From assembly GCF_022230955.1 (NCBI RefSeq), contig NZ_JAKKFI010000101.1, forward strand, positions 21,541-85,540: a stretch of 64,000 nt of DNA, read 5' to 3'. Source of the stretch: Micromonospora cabrerizensis (GTDB lineage: Bacteria; Actinomycetota; Actinomycetes; Mycobacteriales; Micromonosporaceae). The translations under genes and the position numbers were made by a program. Below are positions 32,877 to 41,573 of the stretch, piece after piece (positions within the stretch are counted from its first letter, which is position 1; the number at the start of each line of letters is the position of its first letter). A model generated the notes under the pieces. It searched no databases and was not told the origin of the DNA. It worked only from the letters and a program-made list of their open reading frames with translations.

Positions 32877-32902
32877 GGGCGCTCCCGGATACGGGAGCGC
32901 CC
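32877..32902. terminator. Terminator hairpin between AIM24 and pheA genes
   Basis: Arms 32877-32887 (GGGCGCTCCCG) and 32892-32902 are perfect complements around GATA. It begins 13 bases after the AIM24 stop and ends 2 bases before the pheA stop, so it probably serves both convergent genes. Confidence 0.7.
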
Positions 32903-32904
32903 GG

Positions 32905-33861
32905 TCAGGTCAACTCGCCGGTGCGCAGTCGAGCCAGCCAGGCCGCCGCGTCGGCGTAGTCGACGTCGGAGAGGCCGGCCGGTGCGGGCACCGGCCGCTC
33001 GCCCGCCGCCTCGGCCCACCGGTGCCGGGGGTACGAGCCCAGGAAGCGGACGTCGGCGCAGACCCGCCGCAGCCCCTGCAACGCCTCGCCCAGGCGTACG
33101 TCGGCCACGTGCCCGGTGCAGTCCAGGAAGAAGACGTACCGGCCCAGCGCCTCCCCGGTCGGGCGGGACTCGATGCGGGTCAGGTTGACCCCGCGGACGG
33201 CTAGCTCCATCAGCACCGACAGCAGCGCGCCGACCCGGTCGTGGGCGATGTAGACCGCGAGCGAGGTGAGGTCGTCGCCGGTCGGCGGCGGAGGCGGCCC
33301 GGGACGGGACACCAGCACGAACCGGGTCACCGCGTCGGGATGATCCGCGATCTTGTCGGCGAGTATCGCGAGCCGGTGCCGGGTCGCCCCGATCGGCGCG
33401 CAGATCGCCGCGTCGTACTCACCGGCACCGGCACCGGCGGCAGCGGCGCCATTGGAGAGCACGTCGACCACGGCGCTGTCGGGCAGGTGGTCGCGCAGCC
33501 AGCCCCGACACTGGGTGGACGCCTGCGGGTGGGCCGCCACCGTCCGGATCGAGGTCAGCGAGGTGCCGGGTCGGGCGCCGAGCACGAACTCCACCGGCAG
33601 GATCACCTCCCGGGTGATCACCAGTGGCTCGCCCTCGGCCATCTCGTCCAGCGTGACGCCCACCGCGCCGCCGATCGAGTTTTCCAGCGGCACCAGCGCG
33701 GCATCGGCGTCGGAGTCACGGACGCTGTCCAGCGCCTCGCCGACGCTGCGGGCGGGCGTACGGGTGCCGCGTTCGGCGGCGGGGACGGAACGCAGGGCCT
33801 GCTCGGCGAAGGTGCCCTCCGGCCCGAGGTAGACGAAACGTGTCGGCGGTGTTCCCGGCAT
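32905..33861 (-). CDS. pheA: Prephenate dehydratase
   Basis: Converts prephenate to phenylpyruvate in phenylalanine synthesis. The 318 residues begin FVYLGPEGTFAEQAL, followed by VPLENSIGGAVGVTLD (catalytic), and an ACT regulatory domain with HDRVGALLSVLMELAVRGVNLTRIESRPTGEALGRYVFFLD, in which the ESRP motif binds phenylalanine. There is no chorismate mutase domain, as usual in actinobacteria. The third conserved motif near residue 175 is normally TRF; here VTRFVLVSR is present. TAGGCT is 7 bases before the ATG. Confidence 0.95.
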   Translation of the reverse strand: MPGTPPTRFVYLGPEGTFAEQALRSVPAAERGTRTPARSVGEALDSVRDSDADAALVPLENSIGGAVGVTLDEMAEGEPLVITREVILPVEFVLGARPGTSLTSIRTVAAHPQASTQCRGWLRDHLPDSAVVDVLSNGAAAAGAGAGEYDAAICAPIGATRHRLAILADKIADHPDAVTRFVLVSRPGPPPPPTGDDLTSLAVYIAHDRVGALLSVLMELAVRGVNLTRIESRPTGEALGRYVFFLDCTGHVADVRLGEALQGLRRVCADVRFLGSYPRHRWAEAAGERPVPAPAGLSDVDYADAAAWLARLRTGELT

Positions 33862-33868
33862 GCCGATC

Positions 33869-33874
33869 AGCCTA
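33869..33874 (-). promoter_or_regulatory. -10 hexamer TAGGCT of pheA
   Basis: On the minus strand TAGGCT ends 7 bases before the pheA ATG. It overlaps the 3' end of the upstream lipoprotein gene, so pheA may have its own leaderless promoter inside that gene. Confidence 0.45.
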
Positions 33875-34498
33875 CGCACCCGGCCTGGCGGCCGGACCGG
33901 CCTCACAGGCGAGGGCGCGGATCCCGGCGGGGCCGGTGGCGCGTACCTCGATGGTGCAGACGTCGGTGCCGGCCGTGACCAGCGTCGGTGCGGTGGGCTG
34001 GCCCCGGGTGACCACCTGGAGTTCCTCGTGCCCGGTCACGTTCAGCACGGTGAACTGCCAGTCAGCGGCGCAGAGTGGGCCGGTGCGGACCTGGACCCGG
34101 ACGTTGGCCGGGAGGACTCCGGCCCGGCCGCGCAACAGCTGCACCACCCGCTGCCCGGTCGGCCCGTTGCGGCAGGCGGTCGCGACCAGCCCGGGATCGG
34201 CGGTGGGCGTGAGGGCGACGGACGGCGGTGCGGTTGCCTGCGGGGTGGCGGGAGCGGTGCTCGCGCCAGGTGGTGTCGGGGCCGCGGTGCGGGTGGGCAG
34301 GGCGGTCGGCTCCCTCAGCTCGGGTGGGGCGCCACAGCCGGCCAGCACCGTGACGACGAACACCGCGAGTGCGACCGGCAGGCCCCGGGCGCCAATCCGC
34401 GCGGGGACGCGACCGGTCGACCGGCCACGGGTCGCCGGTGAGATGTGGGTCGTCGCCCGCGATGGGGGAGACGCGGTGTGGGGTGGGGTGAACGGCAC
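33872..34498 (-). CDS. Hypothetical lipoprotein with Pro/Thr-rich linker
   Basis: A 208-residue exported protein. A 35-residue basic N-terminal region is followed by a hydrophobic segment and lipobox (LAVFVVTVLAGCGAPPEL). A linker rich in Pro, Thr and Ala comes next, then a domain with three cysteines (VATACRNGP, GPLCAADWQF, TDVCTIEVR) plus one at the end (ALACEAG). No family recognised. GTG 34498 has GAGGAT upstream. It ends 10 bases before the pheA start, so pheA may lie in the same transcription unit, but it also has its own -10. Confidence 0.6.
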   Translation of the reverse strand: MPFTPPHTASPPSRATTHISPATRGRSTGRVPARIGARGLPVALAVFVVTVLAGCGAPPELREPTALPTRTAAPTPPGASTAPATPQATAPPSVALTPTADPGLVATACRNGPTGQRVVQLLRGRAGVLPANVRVQVRTGPLCAADWQFTVLNVTGHEELQVVTRGQPTAPTLVTAGTDVCTIEVRATGPAGIRALACEAGPAARPGA

Positions 34499-34582
34499 GG
34501 GCCGATCCTCGGGACATCGAAGAATTCGTCGCGGCCGGGGTGGCCGAGCCCATCGTAGGGCGAGCGGCCGATGTGGTGAAGT

Positions 34583-34972
34583 TCAGCCGGAGAAGCGGTG
34601 CCCCGCGCGCTGTAGGGCGGCCGTGCCCTCGGTCAGCCGGACGGCCGGCACCAGCAGATAGTCGGTGTCGAAGGTGGAGAACGTGACCACGCTGACCCGT
34701 GCCTCGGCCAGCGGGTCGACCAGCGCGGCCAGGCTGCCGGTGGCGGCCATCCCCACCGGGGCGGTGACCCGCAGACAGCGCCACACGGTTTCCACCACGG
34801 CCTGTGCGGGAGCCCGGTCGGTCGGGCAGATCACGGAGATCCCGTCGGAGGTCCAGCTCACCGTGACCACGTCGGTGTCGCGAAGCCCGCTGGACATCGC
34901 GTACGGCAGGGTGGTGCCGGCGGCCAGGCGGCACACGGCGTAGTCCCCCGGCAGCAGCGCGATATCGAGCAT
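34583..34972 (-). CDS. ACT-domain protein (CASTOR-like)
   Basis: A 129-residue protein made of two ACT-type units, with VSWTSDGISVICPTDRAP in the first and VVTFSTFDTDYLLVPAVRLTEG in the second. It resembles the small bacterial ACT proteins related to the arginine sensor CASTOR. These are expected to bind amino acids, yet their targets are unknown. Start ATG 34972 gives MLDIALLPGDYAVCRL, the conserved beginning. The next gene downstream is an unrelated lipoprotein. Confidence 0.78.
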   Translation of the reverse strand: MLDIALLPGDYAVCRLAAGTTLPYAMSSGLRDTDVVTVSWTSDGISVICPTDRAPAQAVVETVWRCLRVTAPVGMAATGSLAALVDPLAEARVSVVTFSTFDTDYLLVPAVRLTEGTAALQRAGHRFSG

Positions 34973-35047
34973 GAGGGCACCCTACGGCCTGCGTGCGGGC
35001 TCACCTAAGCAACGCCGCGTGCGGTGTGGAACACACTCCGCCGCAGG

Positions 35048-35506
35048 TCAAACCTCGGAGAAGAAGGTGAGCGAGCCGGCGACGGTGCCGTCGGTGAGCA
35101 CCGGAGTGGAGATCGCGTCGACGGTCGCGTCGGAGCTGCTGGCCGATGCGGCCTGCACCCGGAGCAACCCTCGGGCGAGTCGGCCGGAGGAGAGCGCCAG
35201 CAGGGGTGGGATCTTGTCGGCCTCGGCCTCGGTCAGCTCGCCCCGGTTGGCGGTGAAGTCGAGCAGGCGCAGCCCGCCGTCGAGCAGCGGTCGCCCGATC
35301 AGAGCGTCGGGCTCACCCAGGCAGAGCAGCTCGCAGCCGGACGTGGAGATCGCCACCACCCTCGTGTCGGCGTCGATCAGCAGGCACGGCTCGTCGGCCC
35401 GGGACACTGTCGAGGACCATTGGCCGACATTGTCGGACTCCGGCTCTGTCGAGGCCCGTGCCGCCGGCACGAACGCTTCCGAGAGCGAAAGTTCGACGTG
35501 GGCCAC
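35048..35506 (-). CDS. PAS-like sensory domain protein
   Basis: A 152-residue soluble protein whose central part resembles a PAS fold: EPCLLIDADTRVVAISTSGCELLCLG, IGRPLLDGGLRLLDF and VLTDGTVAGSLTFFSEV at the end. A single-domain PAS protein would sense a small ligand or redox state and pass this on to a partner. GTG 35506 with GGAGG six bases upstream is the likely start; the first 25 residues resemble an actinobacterial leader. The family call is from pattern only and moderate. Confidence 0.55.
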   Translation of the reverse strand: MAHVELSLSEAFVPAARASTEPESDNVGQWSSTVSRADEPCLLIDADTRVVAISTSGCELLCLGEPDALIGRPLLDGGLRLLDFTANRGELTEAEADKIPPLLALSSGRLARGLLRVQAASASSSDATVDAISTPVLTDGTVAGSLTFFSEV

Positions 35507-35676
35507 CGCGCCTCCTATGTGCACCGATCGACTGTCCACGCTAGCGGGTCGCCGACGAATCACCGAGCGCACCGGGTCACCCGGGCCGCACAGCCTGAAC
35601 CGAGGCGGCCGGTGACGGCGCGGGAAGCCGGTGAGGTGGACGGGGGGACCGGAGCCGCGTGGCGTCGCCGGTGACG

Positions 35677-36414
35677 TTACCGGCGACTGGCCGGCTTGTC
35701 AGCGGCCGTTCGGCCCTCGTCATACCACCGGTAGTCGGCCGTTGGACGGTACGTGCCGTTCAGCCAGGTGCCAGGGTGCTGTGCGACCCGGGACAGCTTC
35801 TCGGCGGTGGCAGGGCTGATCCGACTGCCACCAGCCACGAGAAGCCGATCCAGCTCGCGGTGGGTGGCCATCAGACAGTCCTTCGGAAGGCCGTAGACAC
35901 TGATCACGCCGGAGCCGACGAAGGTCAGCACCGGCGTCACCGGAACGGGCAGCCCCACCGCGTCGGAGAGGGCCTTGCTGGCCCGCTTGGCGTCCCGGCG
36001 GGACTCGGCCACGTACGGCGGTCGCTTACCGTTGATCTGCACCACGTCCCCGGCGACGAGCACTCTGGCCCGGCCGTGGTCGGCGATGGTCACGGCGAAG
36101 AGGCCGCTCGGCCCGATGGCGAGGAACCCGGCGCGCTCGTCCTGACCGCGGTCGAGGACGTCTGTCACGTCGGTGCGCGGCCACTCGATCACGTGCCAGG
36201 CGGGCCCGAGGTGATCGAGTTGGCCCAGCGCCCGTGCCCCGGCCGCCTCGAGGCGGCGCGCGCCCCGCTCGGCCCGACGGCGGCGGGCCCACTCGAGCGG
36301 TGTCGGACGGACTGGTTCGAGAACCCCCGTCGACTCGGCGCGGGGGTGTGGCACCGCGACGGGCGGCAGTGCCCGAGCGGACGGTACGGCTCGTCGTGCG
36401 GGAAAGACAGTCAT
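35677..36414 (-). CDS. NERD-like nuclease-related protein
   Basis: A 245-residue protein with a divergent nuclease-related domain. After a basic helical region (LEWARRRRAERGARRLEAAGARAL) comes LGPAWHVIEWPRT, then ERAGFLAIGPSGLFAVTIADHG, which matches the NERD pattern of a beta strand and GPSGLFAV. The expected metal-binding acids and lysine after this strand are not obvious, so the nuclease may be inactive. GGAGG precedes ATG 36414. It faces away from arcA. Confidence 0.55.
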   Translation of the reverse strand: MTVFPARRAVPSARALPPVAVPHPRAESTGVLEPVRPTPLEWARRRRAERGARRLEAAGARALGQLDHLGPAWHVIEWPRTDVTDVLDRGQDERAGFLAIGPSGLFAVTIADHGRARVLVAGDVVQINGKRPPYVAESRRDAKRASKALSDAVGLPVPVTPVLTFVGSGVISVYGLPKDCLMATHRELDRLLVAGGSRISPATAEKLSRVAQHPGTWLNGTYRPTADYRWYDEGRTAADKPASRR

Positions 36415-36505
36415 CGTCGACCTCCGGCAAAAGGTCCCTCGAAGTTATGTCCCCACTACCCTACGTTGCCACTACCGGGGTTCGGCAAGCCGGAGCGCCG
36501 GAGTG

Positions 36506-36536
36506 ACTGTGGATGAATGCCATATTCATCCACAGT
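36506..36536. promoter_or_regulatory. 13-base inverted repeat upstream of arcA, ARG-box-like
   Basis: Arms 36506-36518 (ACTGTGGATGAAT) and 36524-36536 are perfect complements separated by GCCAT. The core TGAAT-N5-ATTCA resembles an ArgR operator (TGAAT-N4-ATTCA in enterobacteria) with one extra base. It lies 30 bases before the arcA -10 hexamer. The flanks also resemble DnaA boxes. Confidence 0.5.
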
Positions 36537-36566
36537 TCTTTTCTCGGATGCCGCCAAACCCTGCCC

Positions 36567-36572
36567 TACGCT
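36567..36572 (+). promoter_or_regulatory. -10 hexamer TACGCT of arcA
   Basis: TACGCT ends 6 bases before GTG 36579. Leaderless transcription is likely, as the only purine-rich stretch (GGGA) touches the start codon. Confidence 0.45.
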
Positions 36573-36578
36573 GCGGGA

Positions 36579-37820
36579 GTGACCCACTACGTCGACAGTG
36601 AAGTCGGCCGGCTCGGCACCGTACTGCTGCACCGGCCCGGCCCCGAACTGGCCCGGCTCACCCCACGCAACAACGACTCGCTCCTGTTCGACGCGATCCC
36701 CTGGGTCGGACGGGCCCAGGAGGAGCACGACGCGTTCGCCGCCGCCCTGCGCGAGCGCGGGGTGGAGGTGCTCTACCTGGCCACCCTGCTGGCCGAGACG
36801 CTTGCCGTCGCGGACGCGCGGGCCGAGCTCACCGAACAGGTGCTGCGCTCCCGGCGGCTCGGCGACACCCTGCGGGCCCGCGTCGCCGACCACCTCTCCT
36901 ACCTGGACCCGGCGGCCCTGGCTGACGTGCTGACCGCCGGTCTGGCCCACGAGGAACTGCGGATCAGCTCGGAGCGGCCCGGCGGGCTGGTCTACACCCT
37001 CATGGATCGGCACGACTTCGTCATCGACCCGTTGCCCAACCTGTTGTTCACCCGCGACTCGTCGCTCTGGATCGGCGACCGGGTCGGCGTCACCAGCCTG
37101 GCCATGCCCGCCCGCCGCCGCGAGACCACGCTGACCGACGCCATCTACCGGCACCACCCGCGCTTCGCCGGCACCGAGTTCGTCTACCGCCCCAACCTCG
37201 AACACCTTGAGGGCGGAGACGTGCTGCTGCTCGCACCCGGGGTGCTCGCGGTCGGGGTGGGTGAGCGGACCACACCGGCCGGTGCCGAACGCCTCGGCCG
37301 ACAGGTCTTCGCCGCCGGCCTGGCCCACACCATCCTGGTGGTGCCGATCGCCCAGAAACGCGCCACCATGCACCTCGACACCGTCTGCACGATGGTCGAC
37401 GTGGACGCCGTGCTGATGTACCCCAACATCGCGAGCACGCTGTCCGCGTACACCGTCATCGCCGGCGCGGACGGTGAGGACCCGCGCGTCGACGGGCCGG
37501 CGCCGTTCCTGCGGGCCGCCGCCGACGCGATGGACCTCGACCTGCTCCGGGTCATCGACACCGGGCTGGACCCGGTAACCGCGGAACGCGAGCAGTGGGA
37601 CGACGGCAACAACACCCTGGCGCTGGCGCCCCGGCTCTGCGTGGGTTACGAGCGCAACACCGAGACCAACGCCCAGCTGGAGCGGGCCGGCATCGAGGTG
37701 ATCCCGATCGCCGGCTCCGAGCTGGGCTCCGGCCGGGGTGGGCCGCGCTGCATGTCCTGCCCGATCACCCGCGAGCCGCTGCCGGCCGGAACGGGCCGGG
37801 TGGGGCTCAGCGGAGGGTGA
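36579..37820 (+). CDS. arcA: Arginine deiminase
   Basis: Hydrolyses arginine to citrulline and ammonia. The 413-residue pentein enzyme has the substrate residues in NLLFTRDSSLWIGD, EFVYRPNLEHLEGGDVLLL, MHLDTVCTMVDVDAVLMYP and the cysteine nucleophile in GGPRCMSCPITREP. GTG 36579 (VTHYVDSEVGRLGTVLLHRPGPE) is the family start; an upstream ATG adds 22 residues that lie in the promoter region. Its last 14 bases overlap the convergent DUF5926 gene. No arcB or arcC is present, so it may supply citrulline or ammonia rather than ATP. Confidence 0.93.
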   Translation: MTHYVDSEVGRLGTVLLHRPGPELARLTPRNNDSLLFDAIPWVGRAQEEHDAFAAALRERGVEVLYLATLLAETLAVADARAELTEQVLRSRRLGDTLRARVADHLSYLDPAALADVLTAGLAHEELRISSERPGGLVYTLMDRHDFVIDPLPNLLFTRDSSLWIGDRVGVTSLAMPARRRETTLTDAIYRHHPRFAGTEFVYRPNLEHLEGGDVLLLAPGVLAVGVGERTTPAGAERLGRQVFAAGLAHTILVVPIAQKRATMHLDTVCTMVDVDAVLMYPNIASTLSAYTVIAGADGEDPRVDGPAPFLRAAADAMDLDLLRVIDTGLDPVTAEREQWDDGNNTLALAPRLCVGYERNTETNAQLERAGIEVIPIAGSELGSGRGGPRCMSCPITREPLPAGTGRVGLSGG

Positions 37821-38694
37821 GCTGACGGCCGAGCAGCCCCTGCCGGGCGCGTCGGCCGGCGGCGTCCAGCGGGTCGCCGGCGGCCAGCGCCTCCGCGTAC
37901 CGCTTGGCGAACTGCGCCACCGGGTCCTCCCAGTCGGCCGCCGGAGTCTCCTCCGGCAGGTCCCAGACCGGCACCAGACGACCGTGTGCGCGGAACATGC
38001 CGGCGAACTTCGTCTGCTCGCCGAGCGTCAGCGAACCGGCCGCGCCGAGACGGGCCAGCGCGTCCAGGGCGGCGTCCTCGTCCTCGGGCAGCACCCAGCG
38101 CACGTGTGCCTTCTCCGGGACCTGGCACCAGTACGCGGCCTTCGCCGCGCTCAGCCGCACCGTCGGGTAGATGGCCGCGTTCGCCCGCTCCAGGGACGCC
38201 TGGACGGTCGGATCGTCGCCCGCCCCGGGGTCGAGCCAGAACTCGAAACCCTCGTGCATCGTGATGTCCAGTGGGCCGTCCACGAGGATGTCCTGGAGGC
38301 GTGGGCCGGGGCCGGGCAGCGGCGGCACGGCCACCTGGCCACCCGGCTCGGTCCGCAGCGCGCAGAGCAGCGCCTCGGCCAGGTCCCGGGAGACGTCACC
38401 GGACTGCTGGTGGCGCTGGAGGCCGATGAGCACCCGACCGTCCGGCTTGGTGATCGCCGGGGCGGCCATCGGCAGCACCGTGGCGAGCGTCGCCGGCCGG
38501 TCGCCGAACTCCTCGACCAGGGCGGGCGACAGTCGCAGCGGCGCGGAGGCGGCCGGCACCAACTCGCGTAGGGCGATCCACTCGGGTTCGTCGACCAGCC
38601 CGTCGAACGGACGCGGGACGAAGATGTCCCGCACCTTCTCCCGGCGGGGGGCGGTGTCGGCGGCGGTGCGCTGGCTCTTTCGACGCTTGCTCAC
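37807..38694 (-). CDS. DUF5926 family protein
   Basis: A 295-residue actinobacterial protein of unknown function with a basic start (VSKRRKSQRTAA). Distinct segments include RPFDGLVDEPEWIALRELVPAA, MHEGFEFWLDPGAG and LPEDEDAALDALARL. Some actinobacterial relatives are described as topoisomerase II- or SEC-C-like, but no motif here supports an enzymatic role. TAGGCT lies 8 bases before GTG 38694. It overlaps the 3' end of arcA by 14 bases on the opposite strand, so antisense effects on the ends of both mRNAs are possible. Confidence 0.7.
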   Translation of the reverse strand: MSKRRKSQRTAADTAPRREKVRDIFVPRPFDGLVDEPEWIALRELVPAASAPLRLSPALVEEFGDRPATLATVLPMAAPAITKPDGRVLIGLQRHQQSGDVSRDLAEALLCALRTEPGGQVAVPPLPGPGPRLQDILVDGPLDITMHEGFEFWLDPGAGDDPTVQASLERANAAIYPTVRLSAAKAAYWCQVPEKAHVRWVLPEDEDAALDALARLGAAGSLTLGEQTKFAGMFRAHGRLVPVWDLPEETPAADWEDPVAQFAKRYAEALAAGDPLDAAGRRARQGLLGRQLTLR

Positions 38695-38797
38695 GGCGTC
38701 ACAGCCTAGAGCCCCGACCGGCTTCCCGTGGGCGGGACCCACCCATCCCGAGCCCGTCGAGCACCGGCCGCGGCGACGAAATCATGGTCAGTGACGG

Positions 38798-39259
38798 TCA
38801 GCGTGCCGGCACCAGGTCGGGTCGGGGTGTCGGCACCGGGTCGAACTCGGCCCAGACGCGCTGGCCCATGCCGTCGCGCTCGACGCCCCAGCGGGTGGCC
38901 AGACCGGCCACGATGTGCAGCCCCCGCCCGTCCGCCGCGTCAAGGCTGGTCGTCCGGAGCCGCGGCCCGGTGCTCGCACCGCCGTCGGTGACCCGCAACT
39001 GGATCAGAGTGCCCTCGGCCGAGGGTCGCAGGCGCCAGGCCACCCGGATGACTCCGCCGGGCAGCGGCCGGGCGTGCCGCACCGCGTTACCCACCAGCTC
39101 CGCGAGCACCGCGATCAGATCCGCGAGGAGCGTCGGGGGTACGACGTCCGTCAGTTCGCCGGCGAGCCTGTGCCGGGCGAGCCGTGCCCCGGCCGGGTGG
39201 TGGGGAACCACCACGCACCACGCCCGCTCCTCCGCTGCCGCTGCCACCGTCGCCTCCAC
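38798..39259 (-). CDS. Anti-sigma-like ATP-binding protein (HATPase_c_2)
   Basis: A 153-residue GHKL ATPase fold of the RsbW/SpoIIAB type with an N box ELVGNAVRHARPLPGG, a G1-like VTDGG and DGRGLHIVAGLATRWG. Such Streptomyces/Micromonospora proteins act as anti-sigma factors or serine kinases. It starts at GTG 39259, 15 bases after the PAS histidine kinase stop, suggesting they act together. No sigma factor or anti-anti-sigma gene is present beside it. Confidence 0.8.
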   Translation of the reverse strand: MEATVAAAAEERAWCVVVPHHPAGARLARHRLAGELTDVVPPTLLADLIAVLAELVGNAVRHARPLPGGVIRVAWRLRPSAEGTLIQLRVTDGGASTGPRLRTTSLDAADGRGLHIVAGLATRWGVERDGMGQRVWAEFDPVPTPRPDLVPAR

Positions 39260-39274
39260 GTCGCGCCACCTCGG

Positions 39275-40729
39275 TCAACCGCGTGGTAGCCGCACCTCTG
39301 CGACCGTACCGCCGCCGGTCCTCGGACGTAGGGATACCCATCCATTCTGTTGTTCAACGATCCGGCGGACGAGATAGAGGCCGAGCCCCGCTCCCGGATA
39401 GCCGCGCCGGTCGCCGGACTCGCCCTGCCAGAACCGGTCGAAGGCACGCTCGACGTGCTCCGGTCGGATGCCGATGCCCCGGTCGCTGACCCGGAACGCC
39501 ACCAGTTGACCGTCCACCGAGGCGGTGATCTCGATCGGGGAGCCCGGTGCCGAGTACTTGCCGGCGTTGGTCGTCAGTTCGGTCAACACCGTGGCAAGGC
39601 TGGGCCGGTGGCCGAGCGCCTTTGGCAGGTCGGTCGGAAGGAGCAGCACCAGCCGGCGACGCAACTCCGCCGGCAGGTCGCCCACGGCGGAGCGCAGCGC
39701 CTCGCCGAGGTCGAACGGGGTCGGAGGGTCGTCCCCCGGCCCCGCCTCGGCGGCCGAGGAGAGGAGACGGTCGACCAGCCGGGCCAACTCGTTGGCGCGC
39801 TGCCCGATGACCCGGGCGGCCTGCCGCCGGTCCGCCTCGGTGAGCGACTCCCAGTGATCGGTGAGGGTGTCCGCGTACCCCTTGATCACGGTGACCGGGG
39901 TGCGCAGCTCGTGGCTGGTCACCGCGACGAACAACTCCCGGTCGTGGTCGCGGCGTTGCTGGTCGGTGATGTCGCGGAAGGTGACCACCCGCAACGTGCC
40001 CGGGCCCGGCAGCTCGCCGGAGGTGATCCGCAGCCAGCGGCCGTCCGGCATCCGGTGGTCCCGGACCTGGCCGGAGGGGGGCAGCGGGAACGGCAACGGC
40101 GCGCTCAGCGCCTGCTCGACCGACCGGCCGGTGACCTGGGCGGCGGCCGGGTTCCAGAGTCGGACGTGCCCGTCCCGGTCGACGACGGCCAGCCCGTCGG
40201 CGAGTGCCGCCACCACCGGGCCGTCGCCGTGCACCGGCAGGCCGCTCTGGTCGCCGTACATGTGCGCGACGCAGGAGGCGAGGTAGGCGACCACCCCCTG
40301 CTGGTCGGGGCCCGGCTCGTCGTCGCCCGAGTAGAGCGCGTGCAGGCTGCCGACGATGTGGCCGCCGATCTCCGCCCGGGAGACCACCATCCAGCGCAGG
40401 TCGCTGCCGGCCAGCTCGCCGGCCAGTTTGCCGTTGAGGTGGACCACCCGCGCCTGGCGGACCCGTGGCCCGGCGAGCAGACAGGCGGTGTCCGGGTCGT
40501 CGGCCGCCAGCGGACGACCGAGGGCCCATTCCGCCCCGCCGGTCGCGGCGATCACGCGACCGCCGGTCGGACCGAACTCGACGAACGCCATACCGTTCGC
40601 GCCGAGTGCCGGCTGGGCCACCCGGAGGAGCTGGGCGAGGACCGGCAGGCCGGCGTCCCCAGAATTGATCATCTCGATCACGACGGTGTGGCCGGCGAGG
40701 AGAGCGGGGAAGTCAATACGCTCCGGCAT
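39275..40729 (-). CDS. Soluble GAF-PAS sensor histidine kinase
   Basis: A 484-residue kinase with no membrane helix. Order: GAF-like region (about 15-160), PAS domain (about 170-260; LADGLAVVDRDGHVRLWNPAA), HisKA with phospho-accepting H273 in TSHELRTPVTVIKGYADTL, then the ATPase with N box ELTTNAGKYS, G1 VSDRGIGI and G2 GAGLGLYLVRRIV. ATG 40729 is chosen; GTG 40765 would add 12 residues. No response regulator adjoins, only the anti-sigma-like ATPase immediately downstream. An internal cytosolic signal is implied. Confidence 0.88.
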   Translation of the reverse strand: MPERIDFPALLAGHTVVIEMINSGDAGLPVLAQLLRVAQPALGANGMAFVEFGPTGGRVIAATGGAEWALGRPLAADDPDTACLLAGPRVRQARVVHLNGKLAGELAGSDLRWMVVSRAEIGGHIVGSLHALYSGDDEPGPDQQGVVAYLASCVAHMYGDQSGLPVHGDGPVVAALADGLAVVDRDGHVRLWNPAAAQVTGRSVEQALSAPLPFPLPPSGQVRDHRMPDGRWLRITSGELPGPGTLRVVTFRDITDQQRRDHDRELFVAVTSHELRTPVTVIKGYADTLTDHWESLTEADRRQAARVIGQRANELARLVDRLLSSAAEAGPGDDPPTPFDLGEALRSAVGDLPAELRRRLVLLLPTDLPKALGHRPSLATVLTELTTNAGKYSAPGSPIEITASVDGQLVAFRVSDRGIGIRPEHVERAFDRFWQGESGDRRGYPGAGLGLYLVRRIVEQQNGWVSLRPRTGGGTVAEVRLPRG

Positions 40730-40774
40730 GGGCCGAGTCTGCCCCGTCGACCCGGATTTGGGCACCCCCGCCGG

Positions 40775-41563
40775 TCAGCGGCCCAGCCGGGCGAGGGCGT
40801 AGGCCGGCCGGTCGGTGATGATCCCGTCGACCCCGGCGGACAGCACCAGCTCCAGGTCGGTGGGCTCGTTGACCGTCCAGACGTACACCTGGTTGCCGGC
40901 CGCGCGCAGTGCGGGCAGTAGCTGCGGACGGCCCCGGACCAGGCCGATGCCCGGCCCGGCGATACGGGAGCCGAAGGGCAGCCGGCCCAACCGCAGCCAG
41001 CGCGGCAACACCTCCAGCAACAGGACGGTGGGCAGCGTCGGAGCGAGTTCGCGCACCCGGCGGACCGCCAGCGGGGAGAACGACATCACGGTGACCTGCA
41101 CCGGGTCGTCCGGCGCCGGGTCGGCCAGCCCGTACCGGCGCAGCATGGTGACCAGTCGTCGTTCCACGTTCGAGCCGTAGCGGGACGGGTGCTTCGTCTC
41201 CACCAGCAGCCGGACCGGCCGGCCGGCGTCGAGCACCGCGTCCAGCAGCCGGGCCAGGGTGAGCAGCCGGGTGTGCGAGTCGTCCGGCGGCAGGTCGCCG
41301 CCCGGTGCGCCGCCCGGGTGCCACGAGCCGAAGTCCAGTGCGTCCAGCTCGGCGAGCGTACGCGCGCTGACCAGACCACGACCGTTGCTGGTGCGGTCGA
41401 GTCGACGGTCGTGTACGCAGACCAGGTGCCCGTCCCGGGTCAGCCGGACGTCGCACTCCAGGCCGTCGGCACCCTCGTCGAGAGCGCGCAGGTACGCGGC
41501 GAGGGTGTGCTCGGGAAGGTCGTACGAGGCGCCGCGGTGCGCGAAGACCAGTGGCCCGCCCAT
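40775..41563 (-). CDS. Glycerophosphodiester phosphodiesterase
   Basis: A 262-residue GDPD-fold enzyme that hydrolyses deacylated phospholipids to glycerol 3-phosphate and an alcohol. Motifs: FAHRGASYDLPEHTLAAY (catalytic HR), DGLECDVRLTRDGHLVCVHD with the EXD metal ligands and H, VETKHPSR and the C-terminal VYVWTVNEPTDL. There is no signal peptide, so it is cytosolic. It lies 10 bases after the rhodanese gene and 45 before the sensor kinase, in one apparent operon. Confidence 0.92.
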   Translation of the reverse strand: MGGPLVFAHRGASYDLPEHTLAAYLRALDEGADGLECDVRLTRDGHLVCVHDRRLDRTSNGRGLVSARTLAELDALDFGSWHPGGAPGGDLPPDDSHTRLLTLARLLDAVLDAGRPVRLLVETKHPSRYGSNVERRLVTMLRRYGLADPAPDDPVQVTVMSFSPLAVRRVRELAPTLPTVLLLEVLPRWLRLGRLPFGSRIAGPGIGLVRGRPQLLPALRAAGNQVYVWTVNEPTDLELVLSAGVDGIITDRPAYALARLGR

Positions 41564-41573
41564 GCCGCCCGCC

